64,000 nt of DNA from Apoda limacodes (Eukaryota > Arthropoda > Insecta > Lepidoptera > Limacodidae): NCBI GenBank assembly GCA_946406115.1, contig OX291547.1, positions 16,063,001 to 16,127,000 on the forward strand. Direction: 5' to 3'. Shown one piece after another: positions 1 to 11,684 of this stretch. The notes beneath the pieces were generated by a model. It was not told the origin of the DNA, ran no database searches, and was given only the letters and a program-made list of their open reading frames with translations. Numbering within the stretch: the stretch's first letter is position 1; every line of letters starts with the position of its first letter. Both the position numbers and the translations under genes were made by a program.

Positions 1-639
1 TAATAAATGAAAAGAAGTCATTCTTTAATCTTTTGAGTGTAACTAAAGTTGCTACAAGAAAATCTCGGAATTAAAAGTACCGGGGAATCGCGCTTTTTTT
101 GCAGCAACTTAAGAACTGTTATCAAAAAATTCAAATCCTGGTTCTTTTGGTACTTGGAATTTTAGACTACTACTATATAATAATCTATATCATATTTCGT
201 TTATTTGTTGCTTATATATCAGTTTTACATAATTCACTACAGTATTTTGCCTAAATAAATAACATCTTAAGAGGCAAATAGTAGATACCTAACTAGCGAC
301 GCAATTAGTATTTTTTATTCTCTTTTCGTACAAAGTGGATCCCTAAATAGCTGATAATTAAGAAAATAAAACTAGCGATAAGTTAAATTTAGAACGAGCT
401 TTTCGGAACTTAAGTCTTTATTTTTTTCCCTATTGAGTTTGTACATTAAAAAGGGCTGACCTTTTGTTAAAAAAATTGTAACAGACAATTGTATTGGCCT
501 GTCCATATTACTTTTCCAAATTAGTAACCTTTCTTTGATCGAAGTTATCAATAAAAGTATGTATTTAACGAACAATTGCTAGTGACTTATAAAGTCCTAG
601 TGAGTTCTGTACATCAATCTTACCAATACTCAATATACA
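1..639. other. Gene-free AT-rich sequence
   Basis: No coding exon, RNA gene or recognisable transposon is visible. The short open frames on either strand have low-complexity composition and resemble no family I know. Confidence 0.5.
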
Positions 640-860
640 AAACATAGAAATAATCTTTCTTCGTTTAAGACTCCGAAGAAAGTATATCATAATGCCATAT
701 CTATTGCTACATCACCAAAGTAAATAAATATTTTAATAGCAAAGATGCAGTCAAAAGATTAACTTCGACCTAGGACTTGAACTTGCAACAATCCTTAGAT
801 AGTGTAAGTGTTTTTCCAATGTAGCCATTGAGGCACAACTCTGGTTAATGAAACTAAAGA
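640..860 (-). repeat. tRNA-derived SINE fragment
   Basis: Read on the minus strand, about 779-850 looks like a decayed tRNA head: an A-box-like stretch (CTCAATGGCTACATTGG) and a B-box-like GTTCAAGTCC, followed by a tail containing AATCTTTTGACTGCAT. A related copy lies at 9130-9330 on the same strand. The segment at 640-690 (CATAGAAATAATCTTTCT) recurs near 9300 and in the hairpin at 41148-41272, so it is part of the family or a frequent companion. The tRNA cloverleaf is broken, so this is a SINE relic and not a tRNA gene. Confidence 0.5.
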
Positions 861-1655
861 AATACATTAATCAAAAATAATTTATAAAAATAAAACTTAA
901 ATACTTTTGTACTAACGACGTTTACCTATCGAAGTTTAGTTTATGCTATAAACTTTTGAAATATTTGCTCTGGATAGAGTTTCTACACAATGAAACAATT
1001 GCAATAAAACTTTGAAACGTCGAAAAATTGTTAAATAAAGCTCGAAGTTACGGGTGATGAAACTTGGCCCCGGGTGTTAGCAAGAGGATACGAGCAACGA
1101 ACTGTGTCTTTACTTATATGTGTAATGTTACAGGTATGTAATAATATACTATGGAATAAAAAAGAATTTGGATATAAATATGTATTTCTTTAACCAAAAA
1201 TTAGGAATAATAAGGATAATAAATTGCCTACTCTATTATTAGTATTGTTTGGGTTTTATTGAGTTATATGTAATCAGTTGATTTGACATCTCATTAGCTC
1301 TCTATAACATCTCATTCGCGTTTTAAAAACCGGTCAAGCGCGAATCAAGTTTGCATATAAACAGTTTCGTACATGTGTTAGGGATTTTATTAGACAACCA
1401 GTTTATATATTATAGCTTTGTGTGTTATAATAACATCTATTTCGACTTGCCAACATTTAAATAGGATTATTTTAAGTTTTTTTTTAAGTCAAGCAAGTGC
1501 CTACAATATTGATGTAAAGTTGTTTTGTTTTAAAAATTGTATACTTTTATTTATATTTTAGAAAAAAAACTTCAAATTTTAATAAAGTCTTATTGACAAA
1601 TTTCAAACAAATCATCGTTCAATGTTACATTTCTTAGAAACAAGAAACACAAATT
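861..1655. other. Gene-free AT-rich sequence
   Basis: Nothing recognisable: no extended open frame and no clear repeat family. Confidence 0.5.
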
Positions 1656-1900
1656 AGATGGGCCGAATAGACCAGACTGTTTGCATCAATGCAAATCACG
1701 TCGTCGACTCGTCAACCCAATTACCAAGAAGTGAATTTAAATAAAGATAAGTATCGCCCTCGTGGAGACAATGCTAATAGGGCGAGGGGCGTGATAATGG
1801 AACCGAGTGGCGTCGAGCCGAGGGATGCAGTAGGCTCTTTAATTAGATCTCTTGACTTACGTAGCCGTGAACCTCAAAACACCTTGTTCAATTAGTGATC
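1656..1900. other. GC-richer single-copy-looking block
   Basis: This block is clearly more GC-rich than its surroundings and shows no similarity to the other repeats in the window. A 68-codon frame (1689-1895, +) runs through it but has no recognisable domain and no convincing splice sites. It holds an octamer palindrome (1680-1696) and a TTAATTA-type homeodomain core near 1840. It could be a conserved noncoding or regulatory element, or an unrecognised exon; the sequence alone does not decide. Confidence 0.3.
1680..1696. promoter_or_regulatory. Palindromic octamer (POU-type) motif
   Basis: TTTGCAT and ATGCAAA form a perfect 7-bp inverted repeat separated by CA. The right arm continues as ATGCAAAT, the classical octamer bound by POU-domain factors. 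A paired octamer is the sort of site POU dimers use. Chance occurrence in AT-rich DNA is possible, but the arms sit in a GC-richer block. Function is inferred. Confidence 0.3.
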
Positions 1901-2439
1901 AACCTCAAATTCAAATGTTTGCTCATTTTGATGCTTTTATTTTAAGTGTATTAGGGACTGGCAACAATTTTATATTGTTCATAAAAAAATGGTTTTGTTT
2001 TTAATTTTTTTCAGTTGATAAATACTTCGATCTTCTATCGATATTGTTCACTATTTACAATTCTAAGTAGGGAATTGGGATTGGAAATTGCAACGTTACT
2101 TCTTATTACTTCTATTTGTTGGTAATTTTATTCTAATTTTTTGTATGACGCTTTGGATGCACAATATCTTATTTTTATATTATATTATAATTAATTTATA
2201 ATAAATTATTATATTATAAATAATGAATGACCAAAAGAGTCTTGCCGCATAATTTTTTCACATTAAATAGAAGGTCACTAGAATCTGCATTGAAAATACA
2301 TTTAATTATACGTACGAATATTACGGTTGCTCCTTGATACTATTAATTAAAATTTACAAAAAAAAAAATACTTAAGACTACATACAATCTTGTTATTTAC
2401 AGTTTTTACTACTTTACCATCGTAGTCTTTGTGAATTAC
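1901..2439. other. Gene-free AT-rich sequence
   Basis: Very AT-rich, with a TTATAT-rich stretch near 2170-2225. No gene or repeat family recognised. Confidence 0.5.
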
Positions 2440-2660
2440 AGTCTAATCTAACGCAACGGATGCCAGATTAAATTATTCGGATCAAAATGAATTACGGATG
2501 AGCCCGCCGCTATTGTTGAAATGTGGACAATTTTCATTTCCACGCTGCTCGTGCATTGCCAGTCACTTGCATCCGACATTTTGTGGAATGAGTTTTAAAT
2601 ATTACTGGTAATGGAGTTAAGTGAAATGAAGGCGCGATTGCCAGTGAACAAAACATTCAG
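2440..2660. other. GC-richer single-copy-looking block
   Basis: A locally GC-rich, non-repetitive block around 2445-2650 without a long open frame. It resembles none of the transposon families in this window. Candidate conserved noncoding sequence; only cross-species comparison can say. Confidence 0.25.
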
Positions 2661-3119
2661 TATTTTACTAGCTTAATTTTTCAAATACGAGAAGGCTTTT
2701 TGTGAGATTTGAGAAATCAAAAAATTAAAGGATTAAAATTACAAGGAGTAATAAAAATTACAAATTATGGTAGAACAATCAATATTTTGTTTCAACTTTT
2801 GAGCTTTTTACTTTTATTTTTGTATGTACGTATAATCTCACAGTTTTTATTCCCAGAAGGGGATAACCAGTGGCTGGATACACAGCCATATATTGTAAAG
2901 ACAGCTTTTTTTTTCACCAATCACTTTAGTTCTGCGTGAGAGGGGGTAGGCAAGTTTGTTGCCGCAGCACTGCTTTTTATGACATCATCCGTTTGTTTAG
3001 CATTAATATCAAAAATATTAAAATTTTAGTATCATCTGTAACATACTAGCAGGGGTTCGTTTACGATATTTTTGTCACTTTTCGTCGCTGTTGAATGATA
3101 ACTGTGTATATCTAGCAGT

Positions 3120-3460
3120 GGCGGCGTATCCATACAACCAATACACATCAGCCTGCCTTTGAGAAATGTATTAACTACAAAGCGAGGTGCGCTGCAAGTA
3201 CTTTGCTACAGAGAAGTTATCTGCAGTTAGATAACTTGCGACCAAATGGTCAAAAGCGCCATGTACAAATCGGCGCTTATGCGTTTTGTTCAGTCTGTTT
3301 CGCTCCCACGGCTTTCGCTCTCACGCGTTGGGTGAGATTAGTAAGATTAGGCTGAAAATTTGCGGCATACGTTTTTTGCTCTTTCTAATGAATACGTTTT
3401 TACCGGTTGTTCTCTCTGTCGCCCACAAGTGATTGTTAGATAAGATAGCAAAATAAAAAA
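3120..3460. other. GC-richer block with short hairpin
   Basis: The block contains a perfect 9-bp inverted repeat (AAGTTATCT, loop GCAGTT, AGATAACTT) at 3214-3237. No open frame of note. It may be a transposon remnant or a regulatory block. Confidence 0.25.
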
Positions 3461-3911
3461 TCAAAATATATTCAAATTTCAACAACAAAGTACAAACCTT
3501 TTATTTAGAAGTGTACTTGTGTTTTATTTAGAATACATGAATTTAGTACGTGTCCGTCGGCCATTTTCACTATTTCTGTGTGCTTGGTAATTTTAGCTTG
3601 TTTTGTTTATTTACAGTTTCATTGTATTTTTATCTCACGTATTTGTTCATTGCGGTAAGTTTTATTGGCTCATATTGGTTTTTATTCATATAGAGTACTG
3701 CTTAACTGACTACATGCTGGATCACGAAACTTCATTTTCTAAACTATGTTTTGAGGACAAAAATCATATTCATTATTTTTTGACAGACTTACCCTCGTCA
3801 TAAGTCCACCTCTCGCCACCGATGTCTAGAGATCTAAACTTTACGGGAAACGAAAGAAATGGTTAATTTTTTCAATATCTAAAATCTTTTTATATGCTTT
3901 TGTCTCATTTT

Positions 3912-4196
3912 TAGGGTTTATTAGCGGAACTCTATTACTAAGACTCCGCTGTCCGTCCGTCCGTCCTTCCGTCTGTCACCAGGCTGTATCTCATGAACCG
4001 TGATAGTTAGACAGTTGAAATTTTCATAGAAGGTGTATTTCTGTTGCCGCTATAGCAACAAATAGTAAAAAACACAATAAAATAAATATTTAAAAGGGCG
4101 CCGATACAACAAACGTGATTTTTTGGCCGAATTTATAGATAATGGTACAGAACCCTTCGTGCGCGAGTCCGACTTGCACTTGGCCGATTTTTTTTC
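3912..4196 (+). repeat. Interspersed repeat family A, near-complete copy
   Basis: This copy carries the hallmark order of the family: AAGACTCCGCTGTCCGTCCG, a CCAGGCTGTATCTCATGAACC segment, TTTCTGTTGCCGCTAT, CATACAACAAACGTGATTTT-like sequence, and an end reading AACCCTTCGTGCGCGAG, then CGACTTGCACTTGGCC. Other copies or parts lie at 8780-8945 (-), 9985-10327, 16080-16185, 48800-48965 (-), 53437-53635, and around 32960-33010. The same family is widespread in Lepidoptera. It is noncoding and SINE-like in size, though its exact class is not certain from sequence alone. Confidence 0.75.
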
Positions 4197-7100
4197 CTCT
4201 ATGAATGGTTTCACCGTATTATAACATATGTGAATGTTATTCGATTTTAACAAAAATATGTTTGTTGTAATTTTTTGAGATACGAGACCTTCATCCTACA
4301 GCAACGATTTGCCCATAAACATAAAACTTTACTTCTGGTTTTGGTGTTAATCTAGTAAACTACCAATCATTGTGTCTCAAAATAAAATAAAATTATATAA
4401 TAATATTATATATAACAATAATATACTTTATATTTTCAACACTACATATTCAGACACTCCATTGAGTGGTAGCAATTTCGTAAATCTCTCTTATAATCCG
4501 CACCATGCTATGTGAAATGGAGTACTTAGGTGATACTTGAAAATCTTGCGTCACTATTGCTGACATATTGCCGATGCTCTGCTAATTAATGATCGGTAAA
4601 AGGAACTAAAGATATAAATAGATTTAATAACAACAGAACTTGCTTCCAAAGCATAACTTTGTAATGACAGAGTGCTATCTTACAATCTCTGCCTGAGACT
4701 TTCAAATATACTGTGTATTCCTCAATGACGTACCTAAAGAAGTCATGTTTTCCTACTTTTTACATTATTTGAAACGACTCTGCATTCAACTTTAAACAAT
4801 TCTGCTGCATGCCGTCATAAACGACCACAAACTCCAAAGTTGAGAGAGATATGCGGTGAAACTATTCTAACTGCATGTAAACAAGGTTTTATTCCGCCAA
4901 ACATGTTTACATGAAGTCGTAAAATTGAAAGTTAAGCTATAACACGAAAAACTTTTACTGAAAATTGTTTAAATTGATTTTCAATCGCTTATTTATTCAA
5001 TAGTCATCTCAGTTATAAAATCAACTTAGACGGTTAGTAAATCTAAAGAGAAAAAGATTACTATTTTAACGACGAAATAATGTTTGCATGAAAAGTTAAT
5101 TACTTTGATATATGTTTTTAATTATAGTTAAACATTACGTCTTCCTAAAAATATGTCACTTAAATCCTTAAATCACTCAATAGAATGTTAAACGATCTAT
5201 AGTTGTACCCATCCATTGTAGTTGAGTAGTATTTTTTTACCTTTTTTGTTAAATGCGAGTTAATCTTCGGCCCATATCCATTTCAATATATTCATATATA
5301 TTAATACATATTTATTTCACAACATCGCCTCTAATCTCTTTAGATATGCATACATATCTTATTTTTTAATATGTCTCTTAGCGCTACAAGGATTAAATTA
5401 TGTTTACCATGTTTGGTATAGGTTTCGATCGAAGTCCATTTCACTAACTTATTTGAAGTTTAGACTTTAAGATTGCTTTTTTTCATGATTTATTGCAAGA
5501 TCCAATTGTTTATGTATGAACATAAGTCCCTTGATTTGTCGTTGGATGTATTGAAAATTATTTTCTTGATTCGTGAAGAAAATAGAAGTATGTGCCTTTT
5601 TATTTTGATATGAATAGTATTTTTTGTTGAATTCGATTTGTATTTTTTGTTGATTGATTGATAATTTCTGTTTTTAAACTTTGAATCAACTTGAATGGTT
5701 TTGAGCACAGTTCCAACCTTTTTAGTTAGTCATTTGTAGTTCGCATTCCATAACGGATCCCTTTTTATTTATTTATTTATTTTTCGCTATCAACCTTAGT
5801 AATTTTAATATTTTTAGGGTCAATTAAATAAATTCAGTTTTTTTACAACGCTTGTTTCACCTATTTTTTTGTTAGGGTCAAATTATGGAATCGTAATTTC
5901 GATTACTTATCCAATAGCCGACACGCTCAAATTTTCAGGAAAGCTTAGAACTCGGTGACAATTTAATAATCAATTGTGAGAAACACCATAAGATCAATAT
6001 TTACCGCCATTTTAAAACTTTTTATTTTGTATGGAAATTTAGTTCAAAAAATCGTAATTCTCACAGCGCCACCTATGTGATGTGTTAAATAACGTGATAA
6101 TGAGTTGTGTGTAATGTAAATTGACCAAAGGAAAATTGTGTCGCGTTGTCGCCAGGTGAAGTAATGAGTTTGCAAGTGATAAGTTTATGCTTGAACAAAG
6201 TTATACCTTGTGACAACCCTACCTGTGACAACCCTACCCTTTAGCTTAGTTAAAGGCATGAAGTATGATGTGATGCTTTTTTTTAATAGAAAAATATCAC
6301 CAAACACAGTAGTTTTATTTATATTTATATAGGTATATCCACGTGGACGTGACAACCTATCAAAACTAAAAAGTCATTCAACTTTGAGAAAAATTGCTCT
6401 GAAGCTATTTGTATTGCTGTATGATAGTTTAAAAAAGGCCCACACTTTTTTGGTCCGAGATGTATGGAATAGTTTTTTTTTTTCCTTTTTAGTTATTTTT
6501 TATAAGCGCGGGGTTTAAATGTTTAAATAATATTTTGTCCATTATATCTTAACAAACCGGAATATAATTTTATCAATTCTCCAACTAATTTTGCAATAAG
6601 AAAACTAAAATTGAACACGATTTTGCTTATCTACTACATTAAAAAGGGGGTATTAATTAATTTGAAATATCTTAACTTGTAGGTTGGTAGAGCTTGAAAT
6701 TCAAATATTCACATAATGTATGTTTTAACTTTAACGAACCGAAATACAGCCCGTTTCTCGTAGAACAGATCACACCAAGTGTACCTTATAGTAAAATATA
6801 ATATTTATCTTAGAATACATTGGCCTAACGAACCAGACTGAGCTTTTATCCGCAAAATGTGCTTTCTTTTATAAAATTGAGTTGAAAACTTTATAAAACT
6901 AGAAACCACTATTTTTCTTCCACATAAATTGAGCTTCGATTATTATTATCATCTCCATTTAAAATGCAGGTCTACTGCTGAATAGAGGCTTCCCCTTGTT
7001 TATTCTCTACAAAGAATGGACAATTAAGGACGAGTTAGTTGCATATCAGAAATTTCAACTTTCTGATTCATTATTTAGTAACAGTGACGTTCCAGGAAAA

Positions 7101-7324
7101 AGGAATGACTACTCATTGGTTTACTGGAATACTTGTTGGTTTTTGCTATTTATATATAGGCACCATTTTTCTTATTTGTCTTTTTTCGTCAAATAAACTC
7201 AAACTAACCTCATATCAAGAGAACTACGATTTAGGCTCACATAAGATAAAATCATCAATATAGATAAATCTCTCTTTTCTCTCTCTCTTTCCATCAAATG
7301 GATGAAATGTACGATGAGAGAAAA
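4197..7324. other. Long gene-free AT-rich stretch
   Basis: No exon or RNA gene recognised. A short tandem duplication of GTGACAACCCTACC occurs near 6208-6240, and a short GC-richer patch near 6060-6180 holds a CAGCGCCACC string also seen near 13810. The rest is AT-rich with only short uninformative frames. Confidence 0.5.
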
Positions 7325-7445
7325 GTAATTTTATTTATATACTATAATTAAAAACACTTTTGAATCGTCAAATTTATGAAATGTTCAGAATGTTGATTTC
7401 TACCGAGAAGAATCCGGCAAGTAGCCCGATAGGTATTATTTTTAA
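7325..7445 (-). repeat. 3' tail of a non-LTR retrotransposon
   Basis: On the minus strand it reads a CCGGATTCTTCTCGGTAG-like string followed by TTGACGATTCAAAAGTGTT, a tail shared with 12125-12200 (-) and 48240-48415 (+). In Lepidoptera this type of tail terminates CR1/Jockey-like non-LTR elements. No coding part is left here. Confidence 0.5.
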
Positions 7446-7588
7446 AATAAAACATTAAGTCAACAACATAACTAGTACATATTATCTTTAAAAAAAATAC
7501 AAATACAATCATCAATGTTTCAAAAAAGAAAATTTCAGCCGAATTATATTATTTTCATTTTTTTTTGCCTATATTATTATATTTTACT

Positions 7589-7810
7589 AGCGGTCCCGGC
7601 GAACGTTGTTACGCTGCCGTCCCTCTGTAACCCGGCGAAAGTTGGTTTTTACCTAAAGTACCCGAGTCCGGCTCGCACTTAACAGATCGAGATAAAAACT
7701 ATCTTTTGAGTTGGATCAAATAATAGATAGTTACGAAGTTTGATCAAAATCGGTTCAGTAGTTTAGGAGTCCATCGTGAACAAATAACGTGCCAAGTAAT
7801 TTTTATATAT
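7589..7810 (-). mobile_element. Helitron-like remnant
   Basis: Read on the minus strand the segment ends in CGGGACCGCTAGTAAA, matching the GC-rich, CTAG-terminated 3' end of lepidopteran Helitrons. It contains the diagnostic AAACTACTGAACCGATTTTG string. There is no protein-coding part, so it is non-autonomous. Confidence 0.5.
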
Positions 7811-8239
7811 ATTGATTATATTTTGCATATATATTCAAATACATAACCTTTAGAACCAAAACAAATGACTATAAGAATGACTAGTGCACGTTTTGTGATA
7901 AAAATATCTTCATGCAGCTGGTAGAAGCCGTTGCTGTCAGCGCTCTGGGTTTTCCGAAGGATATTGATTACGCTTCTGAGTAGAATATAAATGTATCAGG
8001 CAACTTTTCTAGATGCTTTGGGACCATCCTTTGTTCTGACATCGAACATTAAACTTCATTGGTCCTAATATATATGGCTGGCATTTCTTACAAAAAGTAA
8101 TGTAGTTTCAACAAGCAATTTAGATCTTTAAAAATAATCTGCTATAAATTTTGAAAAAAGAATTTTGGTCTGCATTGTTGACTCATGTAGAAACTTATAG
8201 GAACGTACGAGTTGATTTATAAAAAAACCGGGGTTCCAT

Positions 8240-8550
8240 AGCCGTTAATGTGTCTCAAAAGCTGGCATAGCCAAGTCATAAGGCCACGATGCGACTCAAA
8301 CCATATTGTTTGCTAATTTATTGCTTATTCTTTGCAAAAAAAAATTTTTTTTGACAAAAGAATATGAAACATTTAGTGTAAAATACGGTGCAAACCCCGT
8401 GTTAATAGGAACCACGAGGTGCAACAGGTCTGTAGATACGATAGTTTTAGTCTAAAGCTAGTAGGTCCATGGTATCTAAAAATATATGGTTTGAGTCGCA
8501 CCGTGGTCTTATTTATAACTTGGCTACGCCAGCTTTATAGACACGCCGTT
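8240..8550. mobile_element. Palindromic MITE with ~68-bp inverted repeats
   Basis: The arms 8241-8308 and 8482-8550 are imperfect inverted copies, sharing AGCTGGCATAGCCAAG / AGCTGGCGTAGCCAAG and TGCGACTCAAACCATAT. The centre (about 170 bp) has no coding capacity. Size and structure fit a MITE of a cut-and-paste DNA transposon; I could not identify the superfamily or a clear target duplication. Confidence 0.65.
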
Positions 8551-8779
8551 CTAGTATCGTTGTCGGCTATATCTCTGAAAGTATTGATTTGTCTCATCTA
8601 TAAAAGTATGACCAGTGTATGTTTTTTTTTAATTTTTATAGTTTAAAATTACTTCTGATAACGCGTTTTTTATATCTTGATCGACATGAATGAAACCTTA
8701 AAGGGCCACTTTCAAGCCGCATATTTAGCACCTAATAATAAGATTTATAATTTTCTATATAGCAATACCCCACCAGGGG

Positions 8780-8945
8780 TATTTATGGTATGAGTATGGA
8801 TATCTTTATAGTGGGTGTAATTGACTTTATGTCCTTTAAATTCTCAGTAAAATTGCTGTAACATACGTACGGTCGGACGGATGGATGGACGATGTCAAAT
8901 TTATATAGGTTCCTTGTTTAACTACAGAACCCCTAAAAAATGCCA
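8780..8945 (-). repeat. Family A fragment (5' end, inverted)
   Basis: On the minus strand it begins TTTTTTAGGGGTTCTGTAG and contains a GTCCATCCATCCGTCCG run, corresponding to the start of family A. The 3' half of the family is missing. Confidence 0.5.
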
Positions 8946-9129
8946 TAAAATTATTTCAATATTCTACAAATAGTAGATATAAATAAATAATGCTAATGTA
9001 ACACGATACTTTTGCTATTTATAATATCCATAAAGATGATAACATAACTTTTGTGGTTTTGTGTAAGACTAAAAAAATATGTTAACATTGTTAATAATAT
9101 TTAATATTTTTCCATAAGAAACAAGAAAA

Positions 9130-9330
9130 CTTTTGACTGCATGTCAAAAGATTAACCTCGATCTAGGACTTACCTGCAACATTCCTAACAGTCCGTGTAA
9201 GAGTTCTACCAATTGAGTTATCGAGGGACTACATGTAAAAAAATACTGCCCATAGATATAAAATTTATTTATTTTATTCGAATACTGAAACGAAGACAGA
9301 TTATTTCTATGTATATATTTAAAAGGTATT
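9130..9330 (-). repeat. tRNA-derived SINE copy
   Basis: The minus strand has a clear A-box-like ATAACTCAATTGGTAGAAC and a mutated B box (CAGGTAAGTCCTAG), with partial acceptor pairing (CCTCGAT / ATCGAGG). It is followed by AATCTTTTGACATGCAGTC, shared with the copy at 640-860. The anticodon arm and B box are damaged, so this is a SINE head and not a functional tRNA. Confidence 0.6.
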
Positions 9331-9489
9331 TCTAAAATTAGTATATACTGGATTTTTTAGATTTCCGTACTAACGTAGGTACGTACTTTAAAAAATAAAT
9401 ATAATATTCGCCAATAGAACTTATAAATGTGCAAATAACCCTGTATTCTCTAAAATCGTGTACTTAATAATTGATATTAATATATCAAT

Positions 9490-9660
9490 CTCCGGTTACG
9501 AACAACAGACAAATTAGACGTCGCCGGCTGCTTTACTAACGATGGACAATTTGTATTAAATGGGAGGTTAGTGTTTATGATTTACGGAGGCTGTATAATT
9601 GCGGCGCCCGACTGTCGCGACCACACGCGACTTGCGTGCACTCCAAACTTTACCACAATA
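9490..9660. other. GC-richer single-copy-looking block
   Basis: A GC-rich island in AT-rich DNA, with GTCGCCGGCTGC and CGACCACACGCGAC strings and no long frame. Not similar to repeats in this window. Candidate regulatory or conserved noncoding element, unproven. Confidence 0.25.
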
Positions 9661-9829
9661 ACAACTTGTCATAGTAGTAAACAATCCGAAAAGATTGTAA
9701 AATATTTTTAATAGAGTTCAAAATAGGAGGCTCTAAATTCAAATTCTTTTTGTGTATATGTTACGCAATATCTGCCAGCGTTAACAGATTACAATGATAC
9801 TTTTTATTAAATATGCTACCCTCAAGTAA

Positions 9830-9861
9830 AATATATTATATATATATATATATATATATAA
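9830..9861. repeat. (TA)n microsatellite
   Basis: A run of TA dinucleotides of about 28-30 bases. Confidence 0.9.
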
Positions 9862-9984
9862 AATTTTATAAGTTGTTGTCATGGAAATCAAAGTTAGATC
9901 AGAAATTGAATTTAAAATTTGGGGATTTCGGTACTAGCCTTTATCAGACCGGAGAATTCTCGGTTCTTTGCACTAGCTAGTTTT

Positions 9985-10327
9985 TAGGGTTCCGTTTCCT
10001 AAGGGTAAAAAACGGGACGCTATTCCTAAGACTCCGCTGTCCGTCCGTCCGTCAGCATAAAATAAATTTTAAAGGGGCTCCTATACAACAAACGTAATTT
10101 TTTTTGCTGATTTTTGCTTGATGTTAATAATGGCAACAGGTAGACGCTTGAAATATTTACAGAATATTTAGTTATATATTCAATTAAAAAATAAATAATT
10201 AAATTAAAATAAAACAAATATTTAATTCTCAAAGGTCCCATACAACAAACGTGACTTTTTTGCAGTTTTTATAAATAATGGTACGGAACCCTTCGTGTGC
10301 GAGTCCGACTCGCACTTGGCCGTTTTT
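9985..10327 (+). repeat. Family A copy with internal partial duplication
   Basis: Starts TTAGGGTTCCGTTTCC, carries the CCGCTGTCCGTCCGTCCGTC run, and ends CGAGTCCGACTCGCACTTGG. The GGGGCTCCTATACAACAAACG segment occurs twice (about 10075 and 10228), separated by AT-rich sequence, and the CCAGGCTGTATCTC portion is missing. This looks like a recombined family member. Confidence 0.7.
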
Positions 10328-11308
10328 GTTTACTCAAGGTGTAGCAAGTAGAAAGTTTCTAGAGATGAGACCACGAAGGGTCACGCGATGTTGTTAAATG
10401 CAAGCGGCTTAGACCCTTTCATTTTAGATATTCATGAGACCACGTATGTCTAGGGGGTGATATGATGAGATAGAAAGTATTTTTTAAGTAAGTAATTTTA
10501 ATGTAATTTCAGACACCGTATATTTTTAAATTATTTAATTTTTTTTAGCCCGCAGGGGCTTAAATTTTTGTTTTCAATTTTTGGAATCAATTATGAATTC
10601 CCGGATATTTTGTTATGGCAAAAGAACTGGTAATTACAGGTACTTTTAAAACCGGAATTTCCACTATAAAAGTTATAAATCCCTAAAGATGGTATACTCT
10701 TACTCAATAAACTGATATACATAATAAAGACACATTAATGCCTCCATTTTAAAATACCCCACATTGAACCAAATTTGTTTTATAGTTGAAGACGGCTCTC
10801 TGAAGTGTAATATGAATATGCATGGGCGGAAGAACACGATCCTTCAGGTAATGAAATCTGCACATGGAAACTGATCCGATTAGTGCTTGCCTCAATTACC
10901 AGCTCCGCAGATTTCTAAATTGTACTACATTTACATTCTGTTTATTCTATAAGGGATTTAAATGAGCTATTTAATTAGTGAATTGAATCCATTATTTAAT
11001 AAACACGTACCTAACTTTTATTACGGTATTATGTATTGTACCTACATAGATTAATCAAGTCAAATATCTTTCGTACGTAAAGGAGATCACGTTTTGAAAT
11101 AAACTGGGCTAAAATCTCAAAGTGCCGGCCAACAAAACTAAATTCAGTCTTGTTTGAAAAATCAGCACAGCATTCTTTACTATGGCAACACATCTCTACG
11201 AAATACTTTTTTAAGTTCGAAAGTTAAATTTTTACACATATTTTACTAAGAAATTACAGTAACGGCAGGTAAAAAAAAATGTTTAGGATTGTTGGAGAAG
11301 TGACCTTA
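10328..11308. other. Gene-free sequence
   Basis: No gene recognised. A modestly GC-richer patch near 10790-10910 contains ATGGGCGGAAGAACACG followed by CAGGTAATG, which could pass for a tiny exon with a donor site, but no upstream acceptor or protein family supports it. Confidence 0.4.
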
Positions 11309-11443
11309 ATAGTACATTGTTCACCAAGGGGTGAAAGTGACTGATTACCGACGAGGGTGTAGTTTGAGAGTTGTAGTTAAAACACACGAGGTGGGAATCG
11401 TCTTTCATATCAAGTGATACATAGTGCATTACACTACAAATGC
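11252..11443 (+). repeat. Inverted repeat copy 1 (partner at 14225-14380)
   Basis: The stretch containing AGTACATTGTTCACCAAGG and AGGGTGTAGTTTGA recurs in reverse complement at about 14225-14380. The two copies lie about 2.8 kb apart and are clearly diverged. No coding capacity. Confidence 0.6.
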
Positions 11444-11684
11444 GAGTATAATAAAATATAATTAATTAAAGTTTTAATTTACTTAACAAATATTAATTCA
11501 CTTTTATAAACATAGATGGCGCTGTACTGAATAATTACAAGCTATGGTTATGTTTTCTGTTGTTTATAAATAGTGAGTTATTTTATTAAATTGAAACTGG
11601 TTCGCTTTATAATCTCAGATGGCACTGCACCAAATAAAAAGACGCTATAATGTTTTTTCGTCAGCTTTTAAATAGAAAGTGCAT

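Noticed and set aside
1689..1895. 68-codon gene in the GC-richer block
   Set aside because: No domain, no splice sites, and a frame of this length is expected by chance in GC-richer DNA; kept only as a block.
9139..9230. tRNA gene on the minus strand
   Set aside because: The A box is good but the B box is mutated (GGTAAGTCC), the anticodon arm does not fold, and a SINE-type tail follows. A second diverged copy at 779-850 shows it is a SINE family.
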